From Lachnospiraceae bacterium (lineage in GTDB: Bacteria; Bacillota; Clostridia; Lachnospirales; Lachnospiraceae): a stretch of 59,957 nt of DNA. The stretch lies in assembly GCA_910573755.1 (NCBI GenBank), contig CAJTBO010000029.1, positions 1 through 59,957 of the forward strand, read 5' to 3'. Shown piece by piece: positions 1 to 8,345 of this stretch. Position numbers and translations under genes: made by a program. The notes beneath the pieces were generated by a model. It was not told the origin of the DNA. It saw nothing but the letters and a program-made list of their open reading frames with translations, and did not search any database. How positions within the stretch are numbered: position 1 is the first letter of the stretch; the number at the start of each line of letters is the position of its first letter.

Positions 1-84
1 AATTAGGTGTTGTGTCTATATTCATTTTTTCGAAGCCACCACATGATGGCTTGTTTGTGGCGCAATTCACTTTCTCTCTAACCG

Positions 85-489
85 CTACCTCTCAGTTTCA
101 AACTTGGCATCTTCATAAAAGCCTTCCAGATATTTTCTGAGCACGGCAGGTTTTACCTTTCCGTCCGTCTGCTCTACCTCCAGTACCTCATGCCCGGTAT
201 ATTCTATTGCCCCTGCCTCATGGGTGCTGACATGCCCTGTTTTTGCCGCAACAACCCCTTCATAATCCCGCAGCATAGTTGAAATAATGACGGCATTTGC
301 CTGAGTGCCTCCGACCAGAAATTCCACCTCCGCATCAGGACATCCGCACGCCGCTCTTATTTTTTCCTTTGCGCTTTCACAATACGGATCTGCCCCGTAA
401 CCCGGGTGGCTTTCCATATTTGTTTCCGCAAGCCTTTTCAAAATCTGTGGATGGGTCCCTGCGATATAATCGCTTTCAAAAGATATCAT
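85..489 (-). pseudogene. truncated threonine aldolase / beta-eliminating lyase
   Basis: The 134-residue product matches the N-terminal third of PLP-dependent low-specificity threonine aldolases. It starts MISFESDYIAG, has the GYGADPYCESAKEKI segment and the cofactor-loop pattern LVGGTQANA. Family members run to about 340 residues and carry the PLP lysine in the missing part, so this product cannot be an enzyme. The reading frame stops just after LEGFYEDA, and the 84 bases beyond show no continuing homology that I can recognise. The ATG at 489 is preferred over one further upstream because AGGAGAG precedes it. I infer a deletion or rearrangement junction near position 100-110. Confidence 0.75.
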
Positions 490-611
490 TTGTTCTCTCC
501 TGTTCTTTTTACTAAGTAAAAGTATTTTTTTCCTACACAAACTATTTTAATATTTCTGATCCGTTTGTAAAGAGCCTGACTGCAAAACACCGGACTTCAA
601 CTGCTTTTTTC

Positions 612-640
612 TTGCATATTTTATTATAATATTTTATAAT
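612..640 (+). promoter_or_regulatory. sigma-A-type promoter of the diguanylate cyclase gene
   Basis: TTGCAT (612-617) and TATAAT (635-640) are separated by exactly 17 bases. The predicted leader is about 130 nt and holds a small hairpin near 672-697 (AAGCGTC pairing with GGCGCTT), but no cyclic-di-GMP riboswitch signature. Confidence 0.65.
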
Positions 641-778
641 TGTACGGGAATACACGATTTACACGATGATGAAAGCGTCAAAATTTTTTGGCGCTTGTAT
701 CATAAAATCAAATGGATATCTTATTTCATCCCGTATTCATCCGATATTACTATTTTCTCAGATATATGCGAGGTCTTT

Positions 779-2185
779 ATGGATACATATCAGAATACCA
801 CAAACAATGAACAGCCGCCCAAAAATATCAGGGGTATCCGGATACAGACTGTAAACTATATCATGATAGCAGCATCCTGTATTCTTTATATTCTCGTTTT
901 ATATATTACCATTCAGGTATCCGCCCGCTACGATACCTTGACCGAAACTATTAATACCTTCACGATCTGCAGCCAGGCCGCAAATACCTTTGAAAAGGCT
1001 TCCGACCATCTCACGGAACAGGTCCGCCTTTATGTCATAACCACGGATTCCGAATATATGGATGCCTATATCGATGAACTTTTTGTTGCGATGCACAGAG
1101 AACATGCACTGGAGGAGCTTCAGAATTATAATATCAGCGACGATTCCCTGTCCTACTTGCAGCAGGCTTTGGATGAATCCACTGCGCTGACGGAAACTGA
1201 ATTTTATGCGATGCGTCTTGTCAGCGAAGCTGCCGGTTATGATACCGAATCCCTTCCCGACGCCGTAAAAAACACTGTATTATCTGCACAAGATGCTGCT
1301 CTTACCGCTGATGCAAAGCTGCAGAAGGCCCAGAGACTGGTCTTTGATTCAGAATACCTTTCTACAAAAGAGTTAATCGAGGAACATGCCGCTTCCTGTC
1401 TGGATTCTGTTACATCCGCCAATTTAAACGCACAGGATGTCAGTATTGCCGCTATGAAGCAGTCTCTATTCAGCCAGCGCATTTATATCAGTATCCTGTT
1501 TTTCCTGAATATCATCACTTTTATTATGATCATTGTCCTGATCGTAAAACCGCTGAGATTATATGTGAACAGTATTAAAGAAGAAAAAATGCTCTCTATC
1601 CTCGGTTCCTATGAATTTAAATATCTTGCACTTACCTACAATGACATCTATACTCTGAACAAAGTCAACGAAACCATGCTGCGCCAAAAAGCGGAACACG
1701 ATCCGCTGACCGGCCTTGCCAACCGAAACACCTTTGACAACCTTAAGCTGATAATAAACGCTAATACTTCTTTGGTCCTGCTTTTAATCGATGTAGACTA
1801 TTTCAAAGGTGTCAACGATAATTACGGCCATAAAATCGGTGATCAGGTTCTTATCAAAGTAGCAAAAACATTACAGAAATGTTTTCGTTCTCAGGACTTT
1901 GTAATGCGGATCGGCGGGGATGAGTTTGCTGCCGTTATGACGCAGATCACACCGGATCAGTCTGCAGTCCTCTATCAGAAAGTGGCGCTTATCAACAAAC
2001 TCCTCGCCAAAGAAGGGGATGGCCTGCCCAAAGTTACCCTCAGCATAGGCGCTGTCTTCTCCGATAAAGGATTTACAGAAGGGCTTTATGTTCTGGCAGA
2101 CAAAGCTTTATACCATGTAAAAGAAAACGGGCGTAACGGCTTTGCCGTTTATCAGGATCTCTTTCCTGACCAGGACGAAACATAA
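779..2185 (+). CDS. membrane-bound GGDEF diguanylate cyclase
   Basis: The product makes cyclic di-GMP from two GTP and probably responds to an extracytoplasmic signal. The 468-residue protein has a transmembrane segment near residues 27-46 (MIAASCILYILVLYI), a helical external region of about 200 residues, a second membrane segment near 240-262, then a GGDEF domain. That domain shows DPLTGLANR, the metal-site segment IDVDYFKGVND, the active loop GGDEF at residues 379-383 and an inhibitory RxxD site (RSQD) five residues upstream of GGDEF, so product inhibition is likely. GAGG precedes the ATG at 779; a longer frame from 695 lacks a ribosome site. The gene is monocistronic. Confidence 0.9.
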   Translation: MDTYQNTTNNEQPPKNIRGIRIQTVNYIMIAASCILYILVLYITIQVSARYDTLTETINTFTICSQAANTFEKASDHLTEQVRLYVITTDSEYMDAYIDELFVAMHREHALEELQNYNISDDSLSYLQQALDESTALTETEFYAMRLVSEAAGYDTESLPDAVKNTVLSAQDAALTADAKLQKAQRLVFDSEYLSTKELIEEHAASCLDSVTSANLNAQDVSIAAMKQSLFSQRIYISILFFLNIITFIMIIVLIVKPLRLYVNSIKEEKMLSILGSYEFKYLALTYNDIYTLNKVNETMLRQKAEHDPLTGLANRNTFDNLKLIINANTSLVLLLIDVDYFKGVNDNYGHKIGDQVLIKVAKTLQKCFRSQDFVMRIGGDEFAAVMTQITPDQSAVLYQKVALINKLLAKEGDGLPKVTLSIGAVFSDKGFTEGLYVLADKALYHVKENGRNGFAVYQDLFPDQDET

Positions 2186-2267
2186 CCGTGTCATGATTCC
2201 GATCTGATATATAATTTGAGATCATGAAAGTTTGTTACGATGTAATTTAACAGCCGTATCCGATATT

Positions 2268-2681
2268 CTATTTCAGCAGTTCATTGGAATAATAGGGGAT
2301 GATCAGGTACGTTCCTTCACGGATATCATCTGCGTCTTCCAGATGGTTCATATATACAACCTCCTGTATATATTTATGATGATTTTCATAATGTACCTGA
2401 TCCGCATATGTGTGTGCAACCGAAGTAAGCGTATCTCCGCTTTCAATACGGATACTTTTATAATATTTAAAAGAGAGCGCCTCCTCTTCCGCTTTCCCCG
2501 CTTCAGAGATCATTCTGTTTATCCCCAAAATGGCAACGAAGATAAAAACCACCGCAAAGATCAGCAGCAGAATATGTTTTCTGATCTCCGCATTTCTTTT
2601 CCTTTTATTATTGCGGATTCTTGCGTCCCATTTACTCACCGGCAAGGTACTGTATTCATTTCTGATCGCTGCACTTCCCAT
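2268..2681 (-). CDS. YneA-like LysM membrane protein, SOS-induced division inhibitor candidate
   Basis: The 137-residue protein has a charged cytoplasmic N-terminus, one transmembrane helix at about residues 36-55 (HILLLIFAVVFIFVAIL) and a C-terminal LysM-like domain (SIRIESGDTLTSVAHTYA ... GTYLIIPY). Gene size, topology and divergent placement against lexA match yneA of Bacillus subtilis, whose product delays septation during the SOS response. Its promoter is covered by a perfect LexA box. GGAGGAG precedes the ATG. Sequence identity to YneA is weak by eye, so the division role rests mainly on architecture, context and regulation. Confidence 0.7.
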   Translation of the reverse strand: MGSAAIRNEYSTLPVSKWDARIRNNKRKRNAEIRKHILLLIFAVVFIFVAILGINRMISEAGKAEEEALSFKYYKSIRIESGDTLTSVAHTYADQVHYENHHKYIQEVVYMNHLEDADDIREGTYLIIPYYSNELLK

Positions 2682-2861
2682 AATCCTCCTCCAAACCTCC
2701 TTATACCTGCATTACCGTTCACTCCGTAACCGGCGGCACAACTCTCTGACCTCACACCGGAAAACCGCCAGGATCTTTCAGCGTACTTTTCTTTTCAGCT
2801 CTGATATCAAATCTGCGGTTACTATATCATATAAAGTGTCCATTTAATCGTACAGTCAATC

Positions 2862-2938
2862 TGAACATTTGTTCTGTTTACGAATTTATAGTATCATGCG
2901 AACAAATGTTTGTCAATATTTTCTCAAACATTTGTTCG
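2862..2938. promoter_or_regulatory. three LexA (SOS) boxes in the divergent region
   Basis: The Gram-positive SOS consensus is CGAACRNRYGTTYG. CGAACAAATGTTTG occurs at 2899-2912, and its exact reverse complement CAAACATTTGTTCG at 2925-2938. A slightly weaker copy, TGAACATTTGTTCT, lies at 2862-2875. The middle box sits between the -10 and -35 of the LysM gene, the second lies just upstream of the lexA -35, and the third covers the LysM transcription start region. LexA is therefore expected to repress both divergent genes. Confidence 0.9.
2888..2916 (-). promoter_or_regulatory. promoter of the LysM gene
   Basis: On the minus strand TTGACA (2911-2916) and TACTAT (2888-2893) are 17 bases apart. 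The perfect LexA box 2899-2912 lies within the spacer and touches the -35. Confidence 0.75.
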
Positions 2939-2948
2939 GAATATATGT

Positions 2949-2977
2949 TTGCTTTTTCGGCTGGAGTGTGGTATACT
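2949..2977 (+). promoter_or_regulatory. lexA promoter
   Basis: TTGCTT (2949-2954) and TATACT (2972-2977) are separated by 17 bases. The nearest LexA box ends at 2938, eleven bases upstream, which fits autoregulation. Confidence 0.7.
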
Positions 2978-3018
2978 GACAACAGTTGGTTCTGACATTC
3001 AGATTTGGAGGTATTTAT

Positions 3019-3633
3019 ATGGCAAAAGGAAAGATCACTGCGAAACAACAGGAAATTCTGGAATATATGAAGGAAGAGATCCTGAAAAAAGGTTATCCTC
3101 CCACTGTACGGGAAATCTGTCAGGCGGTAAATCTGAAATCCACCTCTTCCGTCCATGCGCATCTGGAATCTCTGGAAAAACTCGGTTATATCGAACGTGA
3201 TCCGACCAAGCCCCGCGCTATCGAGATCTGTGACGACAGTTTTCAGATGGTAAGAAAAGAAATGGTCAGCCTTCCGGTCGTAGGTACGGTGGCTGCCGGC
3301 CAGCCGATCCTGGCACAGCAGAATATCGACAGCTATTTTCCGATCCCCGCCGAATTTGTACCGGGCGGTGAATCCTTTGTTTTAAAAGTCAAGGGGGATT
3401 CCATGATAAACGCCGGCATTTTTGACGGCGACCAGATCTTTGTGAAATGTTGTAATACCGCCTCAAACGGCGATATGGTAGTGGCTCTGGTAGACGACTC
3501 CGCCACGGTTAAGACTTATTATAAAGAAAAGGATCATATCCGGCTGCAGCCTGAAAATGATTCGATGGAACCCATTATCGTAACGGAATGCATGATCCTG
3601 GGCAAAGTGTTCGGTGTCTTCAGAATTCTCTGA
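3019..3633 (+). CDS. lexA: LexA repressor
   Basis: This is the SOS transcriptional repressor and self-cleaving S24-family protease, 204 residues, normal length. The N-terminal winged helix (residues 1-65) has the recognition segment [20 protein letters not shown]. The cleavage site is Ala93-Gly94 (VAAG), the nucleophile Ser128 (GDSM) and the general base Lys165 (ATVKTYY). The ATG at 3019 is chosen because GGAGG precedes it; a longer frame from 2986 has no ribosome site. Three LexA boxes lie upstream, so it autoregulates. It is convergent with rsfS, with a terminator between them. Confidence 0.97.
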   Translation: MAKGKITAKQQEILEYMKEEILKKGYPPTVREICQAVNLKSTSSVHAHLESLEKLGYIERDPTKPRAIEICDDSFQMVRKEMVSLPVVGTVAAGQPILAQQNIDSYFPIPAEFVPGGESFVLKVKGDSMINAGIFDGDQIFVKCCNTASNGDMVVALVDDSATVKTYYKEKDHIRLQPENDSMEPIIVTECMILGKVFGVFRIL

Positions 3634-3706
3634 AACGCCGATCAAAACATACTTCACATGCATCTTATGACAACGGCATATGCCCGCCGCCTGTAAATTC
3701 CGGCAT

Positions 3707-3737
3707 CAAAAAAGCGGGCTGTTTTTACAGCTCGCTT
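3707..3737 (-). terminator. intrinsic terminator overlapping the rsfS stop codon
   Basis: Arms 3713-3722 and 3727-3736 form a 10-bp stem with one G-U pair and a 4-nt loop. On the minus strand the stem is followed by TTTTTT. The stop codon of rsfS and its last three sense codons lie inside the 5' arm, so termination is coupled to the end of the operon. A short T-run in the loop leaves plus-strand activity weak. Confidence 0.85.
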
Positions 3738-4072
3738 AAATCCATCTCCTTACCGTCGCGCCAGATCCTCTCCAGATCATAGAACAGCCTGTTCTCCGTG
3801 TCGAAGATATGGACGATGATATCGCCGTAATCCATTAAGATCCAGTTGGCATTTTTATAGCCTTCCGTCTGTTTCATCGCGGCGCCGGCTCTTCCGAGCG
3901 TCTCTTCCACATTATCGCACATAGCCTGTATCTGACTGCGGTTTTTTCCGCTGGCGATGATAAAATAATCCGCGATCGTCGAAACATCGCTGATGTCGAT
4001 CACCTTTACGTCTTCCGCCTTTTTATCCTCCAGCGCCTGAATTGCCAGTTTTGCCAGTTCTTTTGCTTCCAT
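3725..4072 (-). CDS. rsfS: ribosome silencing factor RsfS (Iojap/YbeB)
   Basis: The 115-residue protein is typical of the family that binds L14 of the 50S subunit and blocks subunit joining when nutrients are low. Conserved features are DVKVIDIS, the ADYFIIASG strand and NWILMDYGDIIVHIF with FYDLERIW. The ATG at 4072 follows AGGGAG; a frame open back to 4177 has no better start. It lies 61 nt after yqeK and is the last gene of the operon from nadD, an arrangement common in Bacillota. Confidence 0.95.
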   Translation of the reverse strand: MEAKELAKLAIQALEDKKAEDVKVIDISDVSTIADYFIIASGKNRSQIQAMCDNVEETLGRAGAAMKQTEGYKNANWILMDYGDIIVHIFDTENRLFYDLERIWRDGKEMDLSEL

Positions 4073-4133
4073 AGGTTTCTCCCTTCTCTTCTGTTTCAAC
4101 AGCAGATCTCTTTGTTTCATCAACTTCATCGTA

Positions 4134-4727
4134 TCATATTTCCTGCTGCTTCTCCAGAAGCTTTTTATAATGATCATAGGTTTTCTGCGTCATGGGATCG
4201 ATCTCATTGTCCGTTCCCTTCAGATAGCGGAGCGTATCACGCAAAACTTCCACAAGCGCTTTGTCCAGATCCTGAAATGCCAGCCTTCTCAATTCCGGCA
4301 ATCTTGCCGAATGATTCCTTCCCGGCTCAATATAGTCGGCAATAAACACGATCTTCTCCAGCATGCTCATCCCCGGTCTGCCGGTGGTATGATAACGGAC
4401 CGCATTTAAAATATCTTCATCCCGGATGCCGTATTTATATTCCGCCAGATAAGCCCCCGCCTTAGCGTGGAGCAGAAACGGATTTTTCGCCTCCGTCATA
4501 TTGATCTCAATGGACTGCTTTTTACAGAGGCTGACCTTCTTATCATTGCTCAGACATTTTGCGCAGTCATGCAGCAGGCCTGCTGTCTCCGCCCTCTCCG
4601 TATCGATATCATAACACATGGCAAGACACGCCGCCGTGTAGGTGACGCCCAGCGTATGCTCGTAGCGCTTTTTATCCTGTACCTTTTTTATCTGTGCCCG
4701 TAATTTTGCAATATCCACTCTTGCCAT
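4134..4727 (-). CDS. yqeK: YqeK-type HD-domain nucleotide hydrolase
   Basis: The 197-residue protein belongs to the YqeK family, whose characterised members cleave diadenosine tetraphosphate symmetrically to ADP. Seen are the HD-domain metal ligands: an N-terminal histidine in RYEHTLGV, the signature LLHDCAK, and downstream HAKAGAY and VRYHTTG. IVFIADYIEPGR is also characteristic. It starts 9 nt after nadD and is very likely cotranscribed with it. Family membership is secure; substrate is from family knowledge. Confidence 0.92.
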   Translation of the reverse strand: MARVDIAKLRAQIKKVQDKKRYEHTLGVTYTAACLAMCYDIDTERAETAGLLHDCAKCLSNDKKVSLCKKQSIEINMTEAKNPFLLHAKAGAYLAEYKYGIRDEDILNAVRYHTTGRPGMSMLEKIVFIADYIEPGRNHSARLPELRRLAFQDLDKALVEVLRDTLRYLKGTDNEIDPMTQKTYDHYKKLLEKQQEI

Positions 4728-4736
4728 ACTGCCCTA

Positions 4737-5357
4737 TTACTCCTGTACATCCTTTTTTTCATAAAAATGATTTTTGATAATGTATTCCCGCACCTTTTCG
4801 GGCAGCATATAGCGGATCGAAAGTCCCTGCGCTATCTTTTCCCTGATCAGGGAAGACGAGATATCCACATGGCTGACATGCAGCAAAGTGATGTCGGCAT
4901 GATACTTTTCCTTTAACTCCGCGATCTTCTCTTCCATATCGGCACGCTTTTTGCTTCCTCTTACCGCCGCCAGAATTTTTGCGTTCCTGAAGATCACTTC
5001 CGGGTCTTTCCACTCTTCCATTGTAAAAAGATTATCCGCCCCCACGATCAGATAATATTCCTGATCCGGATAACGGTGTTTCAGTTCCAGCAATGTATCG
5101 CAGGTATAAGAATTCCCCCCTCTGTCGATCTCAATAGTAGAAAGCGCAAAATGAGAATTGTCCTCGATTGCAAGTCCGGTCATATGTATTCTGTCTTTTG
5201 CCGGAAGTATATCGGAAGCGTCCTTTAAATAAGAGCATCCCGACGGAATAAACAGAATATCATCCAGTCCCGCCTCTTCTCTCGCGATTTCCGCAATGAT
5301 CAGATGCGCCATGTGAACAGGGTTAAACGTACCACCAAGAATACCTACTTTTTTCAT
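4737..5357 (-). CDS. nadD: nicotinate-nucleotide adenylyltransferase
   Basis: NadD joins ATP and nicotinate mononucleotide to give deamido-NAD in NAD biosynthesis. The 206-residue protein opens with the nucleotidyltransferase motif GGTFNPVHMAHL and contains IVGADNLFTMEEWKD and the C-terminal ISSSLIREKIAQG segment (the ISSTxIR motif). Length is normal. It lies between yhbY and yqeK, the usual order in Clostridia. Confidence 0.97.
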   Translation of the reverse strand: MKKVGILGGTFNPVHMAHLIIAEIAREEAGLDDILFIPSGCSYLKDASDILPAKDRIHMTGLAIEDNSHFALSTIEIDRGGNSYTCDTLLELKHRYPDQEYYLIVGADNLFTMEEWKDPEVIFRNAKILAAVRGSKKRADMEEKIAELKEKYHADITLLHVSHVDISSSLIREKIAQGLSIRYMLPEKVREYIIKNHFYEKKDVQE

Positions 5358-5394
5358 AATCCTTTTCCTGCCTTATTTTGATAAATTATATAAT

Positions 5395-5685
5395 TTATTC
5401 TGGTAATTCGATCTTTTTATGATCCTTGTTTTCTTTATACAATACAATTTTCTTGCCAATGACCTGCACCACCTGGGAACGGGTTCGCTCCGCCAGAACT
5501 TCCGCGATCTCCCGCGGATCGTCCATGCAGTTTTTCAGCACGCTGATCTTGATCAGTTCTTTTCTGTTAAAAGCCTCCGCAATCGCTTCCGTGTACTCAG
5601 GTGTCAGAGATGCCTTTCCAAGCTGAAAACTCGGCTCCAGCGTCATCGCAAGCCCCTTTAAATAGGCTCTTTGTTTACTTGTCAT
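5395..5685 (-). CDS. yhbY: YhbY family RNA-binding protein (CRM domain)
   Basis: The 96-residue protein is a single CRM domain that associates with pre-50S ribosomal particles. It begins MTSKQRAYLKGLAMTLEP, has the family's QLGKASLT segment and ends with the strand VVQVIGKKIVLYK. In the obg-yhbY-nadD cluster its role in ribosome assembly fits its neighbours. Confidence 0.93.
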   Translation of the reverse strand: MTSKQRAYLKGLAMTLEPSFQLGKASLTPEYTEAIAEAFNRKELIKISVLKNCMDDPREIAEVLAERTRSQVVQVIGKKIVLYKENKDHKKIELPE

Positions 5686-5772
5686 AATGTTTCCTCTTCT
5701 TAAAATTTATATTACCGGTACCTTCTCAATTCGCTCTGCTCATCGAGAAGCCGCGAATAACCTCGCACTCGA

Positions 5773-7059
5773 TTATTCCTCGTAGTAGTCGAAGGAGAGG
5801 CCGTATAGTCTGACCGTATCCCCCTCTTTGATCCCCAATGCCTTCAATTCATCCAGAATGCCGTTTTCCCGTAAAAACCGCTGGAAGAAAGCAAAGCCTT
5901 TTTCCGATTCCAGATTGGTATAACCAAGCATCTTTTCGATTCTCGGTCCTTCCACGACATACTCGTCATTTTCGGCGTCATAACTGACAGTATGGGGACC
6001 TTCCTGCTGGTAGAGCGCCGTCTCCGGATCATATTCCTGCTCAAAAACAACAGGATTTTCCTTTATCTCGGATAACCTGTTTTTCACGGCATAGAGCAGT
6101 TCCTTTACCCCCTCTCCGGTCACTGCGGAAATCGCAAAAACAGGGATTCCCTTCGGCTCGAATTCGGCCCTGATCTTTTCCACCGGGTCATCCTCTCCGA
6201 AAATGCAGTCGATTTTATTTGCCGCGATAAACTGAGGGCGTAAAGCAATATCCTTCTGGTAATTTTCCAGTTCCTTATTGATCGCGTAGATATCCTCTAT
6301 CGGGTCCCGCCCCTCGGTAGACGCAGCATCCACGATATGGATCAGCATCTTGGTCCGCTCGATATGGCGCAGAAATTCATGGCCGAGTCCGACTCCTTCC
6401 GATGCCCCTTCGATCAGCCCCGGGATATCCGCGATCACAAAACCATCACCGTCCAGATCCACAACGCCCAGATTGGGATTCAGCGTGGTAAAATGATAGT
6501 TGGCGATCTTCGGTTTCGCGTTTGTCACTCTGGATAAAAACGTGGATTTCCCCACATTCGGAAAGCCCACAAGCCCTACGTCCGCAATGACTTTCAACTC
6601 CAGTATAAGTTCTAACTCCCGGGCGGGCTGTCCCGGCTGGGCGTATTTCGGCGCCTGCATCGTGGATGTTGCGTAATGCTGGTTTCCGTTGCCGCCTCTG
6701 CCGCCGGTCAGCAGCACAAAACGGGTATTGCCGCCGGACATATCGGTGATCACCTTTCCGCTTTCCGCTTCCTTGATGACCGTCCCTGCGGGTACTTTGA
6801 TAATGATATCCTTTCCGTTTTTGCCGTGGCAGTTTTTCTTGCCGCCCTCCTGCCCGTTTTCGGCACAGTATTTCCGGATATGCCTGAAATCCGTCAGCGT
6901 ATTCAAACCTTCATCCACCGTAAAGATCACGCTGCCGCCATTGCCGCCGTCTCCGCCGTCCGGACCGCCGTTCGGTACATATTTCTCACGGCGGAACGAG
7001 ACATGTCCGTCTCCTCCCTTTCCGCTTTTTACAAAAATTTTTGCTCTGTCTGCAAACAT
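5773..7059 (-). CDS. obgE: GTPase ObgE/CgtA
   Basis: Obg is an essential GTPase of 50S maturation and stress signalling. The 428-residue protein has the glycine-rich Obg fold at residues 1-157 (FVKSGKGGDGHVSFRREKYVPNGGPDGGD is split here by description only), a G domain with P-loop GFPNVGKST, DIPGLIEGA and NKID, and a C-terminal OCT domain ending in the YGLSFDYYEE region. Length and domain order are those of Bacillota Obg proteins. A terminator separates it from rpmA, so expression is probably partial read-through plus its own promoter. Confidence 0.97.
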   Translation of the reverse strand: MFADRAKIFVKSGKGGDGHVSFRREKYVPNGGPDGGDGGNGGSVIFTVDEGLNTLTDFRHIRKYCAENGQEGGKKNCHGKNGKDIIIKVPAGTVIKEAESGKVITDMSGGNTRFVLLTGGRGGNGNQHYATSTMQAPKYAQPGQPARELELILELKVIADVGLVGFPNVGKSTFLSRVTNAKPKIANYHFTTLNPNLGVVDLDGDGFVIADIPGLIEGASEGVGLGHEFLRHIERTKMLIHIVDAASTEGRDPIEDIYAINKELENYQKDIALRPQFIAANKIDCIFGEDDPVEKIRAEFEPKGIPVFAISAVTGEGVKELLYAVKNRLSEIKENPVVFEQEYDPETALYQQEGPHTVSYDAENDEYVVEGPRIEKMLGYTNLESEKGFAFFQRFLRENGILDELKALGIKEGDTVRLYGLSFDYYEE

Positions 7060-7102
7060 ATATTTCCCTGCCTGATATTTTTAAGGGACTCTTCCCCGTA
7101 TA

Positions 7103-7132
7103 TAAAAAGGCTCCAAACCGTTGTTTGAAGCC
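7103..7132 (-). terminator. intrinsic terminator between rpmA and obgE
   Basis: Arms 7109-7118 and 7123-7132 (GGCTTCAAAC and GTTTGGAGCC on the minus strand, loop AACG, one G-U pair) are followed by TTTTTATAT. It should end most transcripts from the rplU promoter after rpmA and so reduce obgE expression relative to the ribosomal protein genes. Confidence 0.8.
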
Positions 7133-7209
7133 CTGAATACCTCTTATTTGCCTGCAGGGCTCAAGCGAATATCACAATATCCATCAAGCCGTACTGCATC
7201 ACGAGAACA

Positions 7210-7503
7210 TTAATCCTCGCTTCTCTCTACCGGATAAACGGAAGCCTGCTTTCTGTCTCTTCCTTTTCTCTCAAATCTCAGAACGCCGTCTACCAGTGCA
7301 AATAATGTATCATCTCCCCCGATTCCAACGTTGTTGCCGGGATGGATCTTCGTTCCACGCTGTCTGTATAAAATATTGCCAGCTTTTACAAACTGTCCGT
7401 CTGCTCTTTTTGCGCCCAGTCTCTTGGATTCGGAATCTCTGCCGTTCTTTGTGGAACCGACACCCTTCTTATGCGCAAAAAACTGAAGGTTCAATTTCAT
7501 CAT
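7210..7503 (-). CDS. rpmA: 50S ribosomal protein L27 with cleavable extension
   Basis: L27 reaches into the peptidyl-transferase centre. The sequence starts [18 protein letters not shown]. The segment NLQFF before AHKKG is the Bacillota-specific N-terminal extension that the Prp protease removes before L27 can function, and the prp gene is the immediate upstream neighbour. Either ATG at 7503 or 7500 is possible after AGGAGGT. The body ([37 protein letters not shown]) is standard L27. Confidence 0.97.
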   Translation of the reverse strand: MMKLNLQFFAHKKGVGSTKNGRDSESKRLGAKRADGQFVKAGNILYRQRGTKIHPGNNVGIGGDDTLFALVDGVLRFERKGRDRKQASVYPVERSED

Positions 7504-7507
7504 GGTC

Positions 7508-7837
7508 TTACACCTCCTCAAATTTTACTTTACAATACCTTTTGCCGTACTGCTTTTCAATCGTCACACAGCCCAGTACCAGGGAATCCAGCAATACCAC
7601 TGCCTTTTCATCCATATTCTCCGGAAACCTGCAGATGATCAGCCCGTTTTCTTCATCCGTATCCGGTCTGACCGGCAGCCCGCAGAGCTCTTCGAGCGAA
7701 TTCAGCGTATTGATGACAAGGACAGATACCGCCGCACAGACAATATCCTTTCCCTTCTCCGCATATTCTGCATGTCCGCTGCATCGAAGTTCTCTGTATT
7801 CTCCCTGACTGGTTTTGCGAAAAATCACTTTCGTCAT
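7508..7837 (-). CDS. prp: ribosomal-processing cysteine protease Prp
   Basis: Prp (YsxB) cleaves the N-terminal extension of L27. The 109-residue protein has the catalytic histidine in [11 protein letters not shown] and the catalytic cysteine in [11 protein letters not shown], spaced as in the family. It lies between rplU and rpmA, as in most Bacillota; its stop is 4 nt before the rpmA start, so translation is probably coupled to that of its substrate. Confidence 0.95.
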   Translation of the reverse strand: MTKVIFRKTSQGEYRELRCSGHAEYAEKGKDIVCAAVSVLVINTLNSLEELCGLPVRPDTDEENGLIICRFPENMDEKAVVLLDSLVLGCVTIEKQYGKRYCKVKFEEV

Positions 7838-7843
7838 AAAAAC

Positions 7844-8149
7844 TTAGCCGTTGATCTTATCAATCTTAACCTGTGTGTATGCTTGTCTGTGACCGTTTTT
7901 CTTGTGGTAGCCGGATTTTCTTTTATATTTGTAAACGATGATCTTTTTACCCTTGCCCTGTTTTTCAACAGTGCCGGTTACCGTTGCGCCTGCTACATCC
8001 GCGCCGACCTTCAGACCGTTATCGCTCACTGCCACTACCTGGTCAAATGTTACAGAGTTTCCTTCTTCCACGTTCAGTTTTTCCACGCGGATCACATCAC
8101 CCTCGGAAACCTTGTACTGCTTTCCACCTGTTGCAATAATTGCGTACAT
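7844..8149 (-). CDS. rplU: 50S ribosomal protein L21
   Basis: The 101-residue protein begins [20 protein letters not shown] and contains [24 protein letters not shown], both diagnostic of L21, which binds 23S rRNA early in 50S assembly. It is the first gene of the rplU-prp-rpmA operon. GGAGGT precedes the ATG. Confidence 0.98.
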   Translation of the reverse strand: MYAIIATGGKQYKVSEGDVIRVEKLNVEEGNSVTFDQVVAVSDNGLKVGADVAGATVTGTVEKQGKGKKIIVYKYKRKSGYHKKNGHRQAYTQVKIDKING

Positions 8150-8243
8150 ACCGTACCTCCTATTCCATTACTCGCTGGCTTCGGCGGCATTCTCATGCAT
8201 CTTTCTCGGGAAAAATCCCTTCTAACCTCGCCATGCGGCATAC
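8150..8243 (-). ncRNA. probable L21 (rplU) leader RNA
   Basis: The predicted rplU transcript has a leader of about 90 nt. It contains pairable segments (GGGATTTTTCCC, and GCATGAGAATGC followed by GCCGCCGAAGCC), as expected of the autoregulatory L21 leader known from low-GC Gram-positive bacteria. The assignment rests on position and foldability; I did not match it to a covariance model. Confidence 0.45.
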
Positions 8244-8249
8244 TCAAAT

Positions 8250-8278
8250 ATCATACCATCCGCAGGAAAGGCTGTCAA
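8250..8278 (-). promoter_or_regulatory. strong promoter of the rplU operon
   Basis: On the minus strand a perfect TTGACA (8273-8278) and TATGAT (8250-8255) are 17 bases apart. This is one of the best sigma-A matches in the window, as expected for ribosomal protein genes. Confidence 0.85.
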
Positions 8279-8345
8279 GAAAATTTTCGGAAATTTCATC
8301 CCGAAATTATCTGAAATCAGCCGTAATCCCGGGATAAGCCAGATT

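Noticed and set aside
641-778. Possible cyclic-di-GMP riboswitch before the diguanylate cyclase gene.
   Set aside because: No GEMM-type conserved sequence was found, only a small hairpin.
2530-2847. A 105-codon plus-strand frame before lexA.
   Set aside because: It is antisense to the LysM gene and its upstream region, with no start signals.
7502-8314. A 270-codon plus-strand frame across prp and rplU.
   Set aside because: It is antisense to well-defined ribosomal genes and shows no protein-like pattern.
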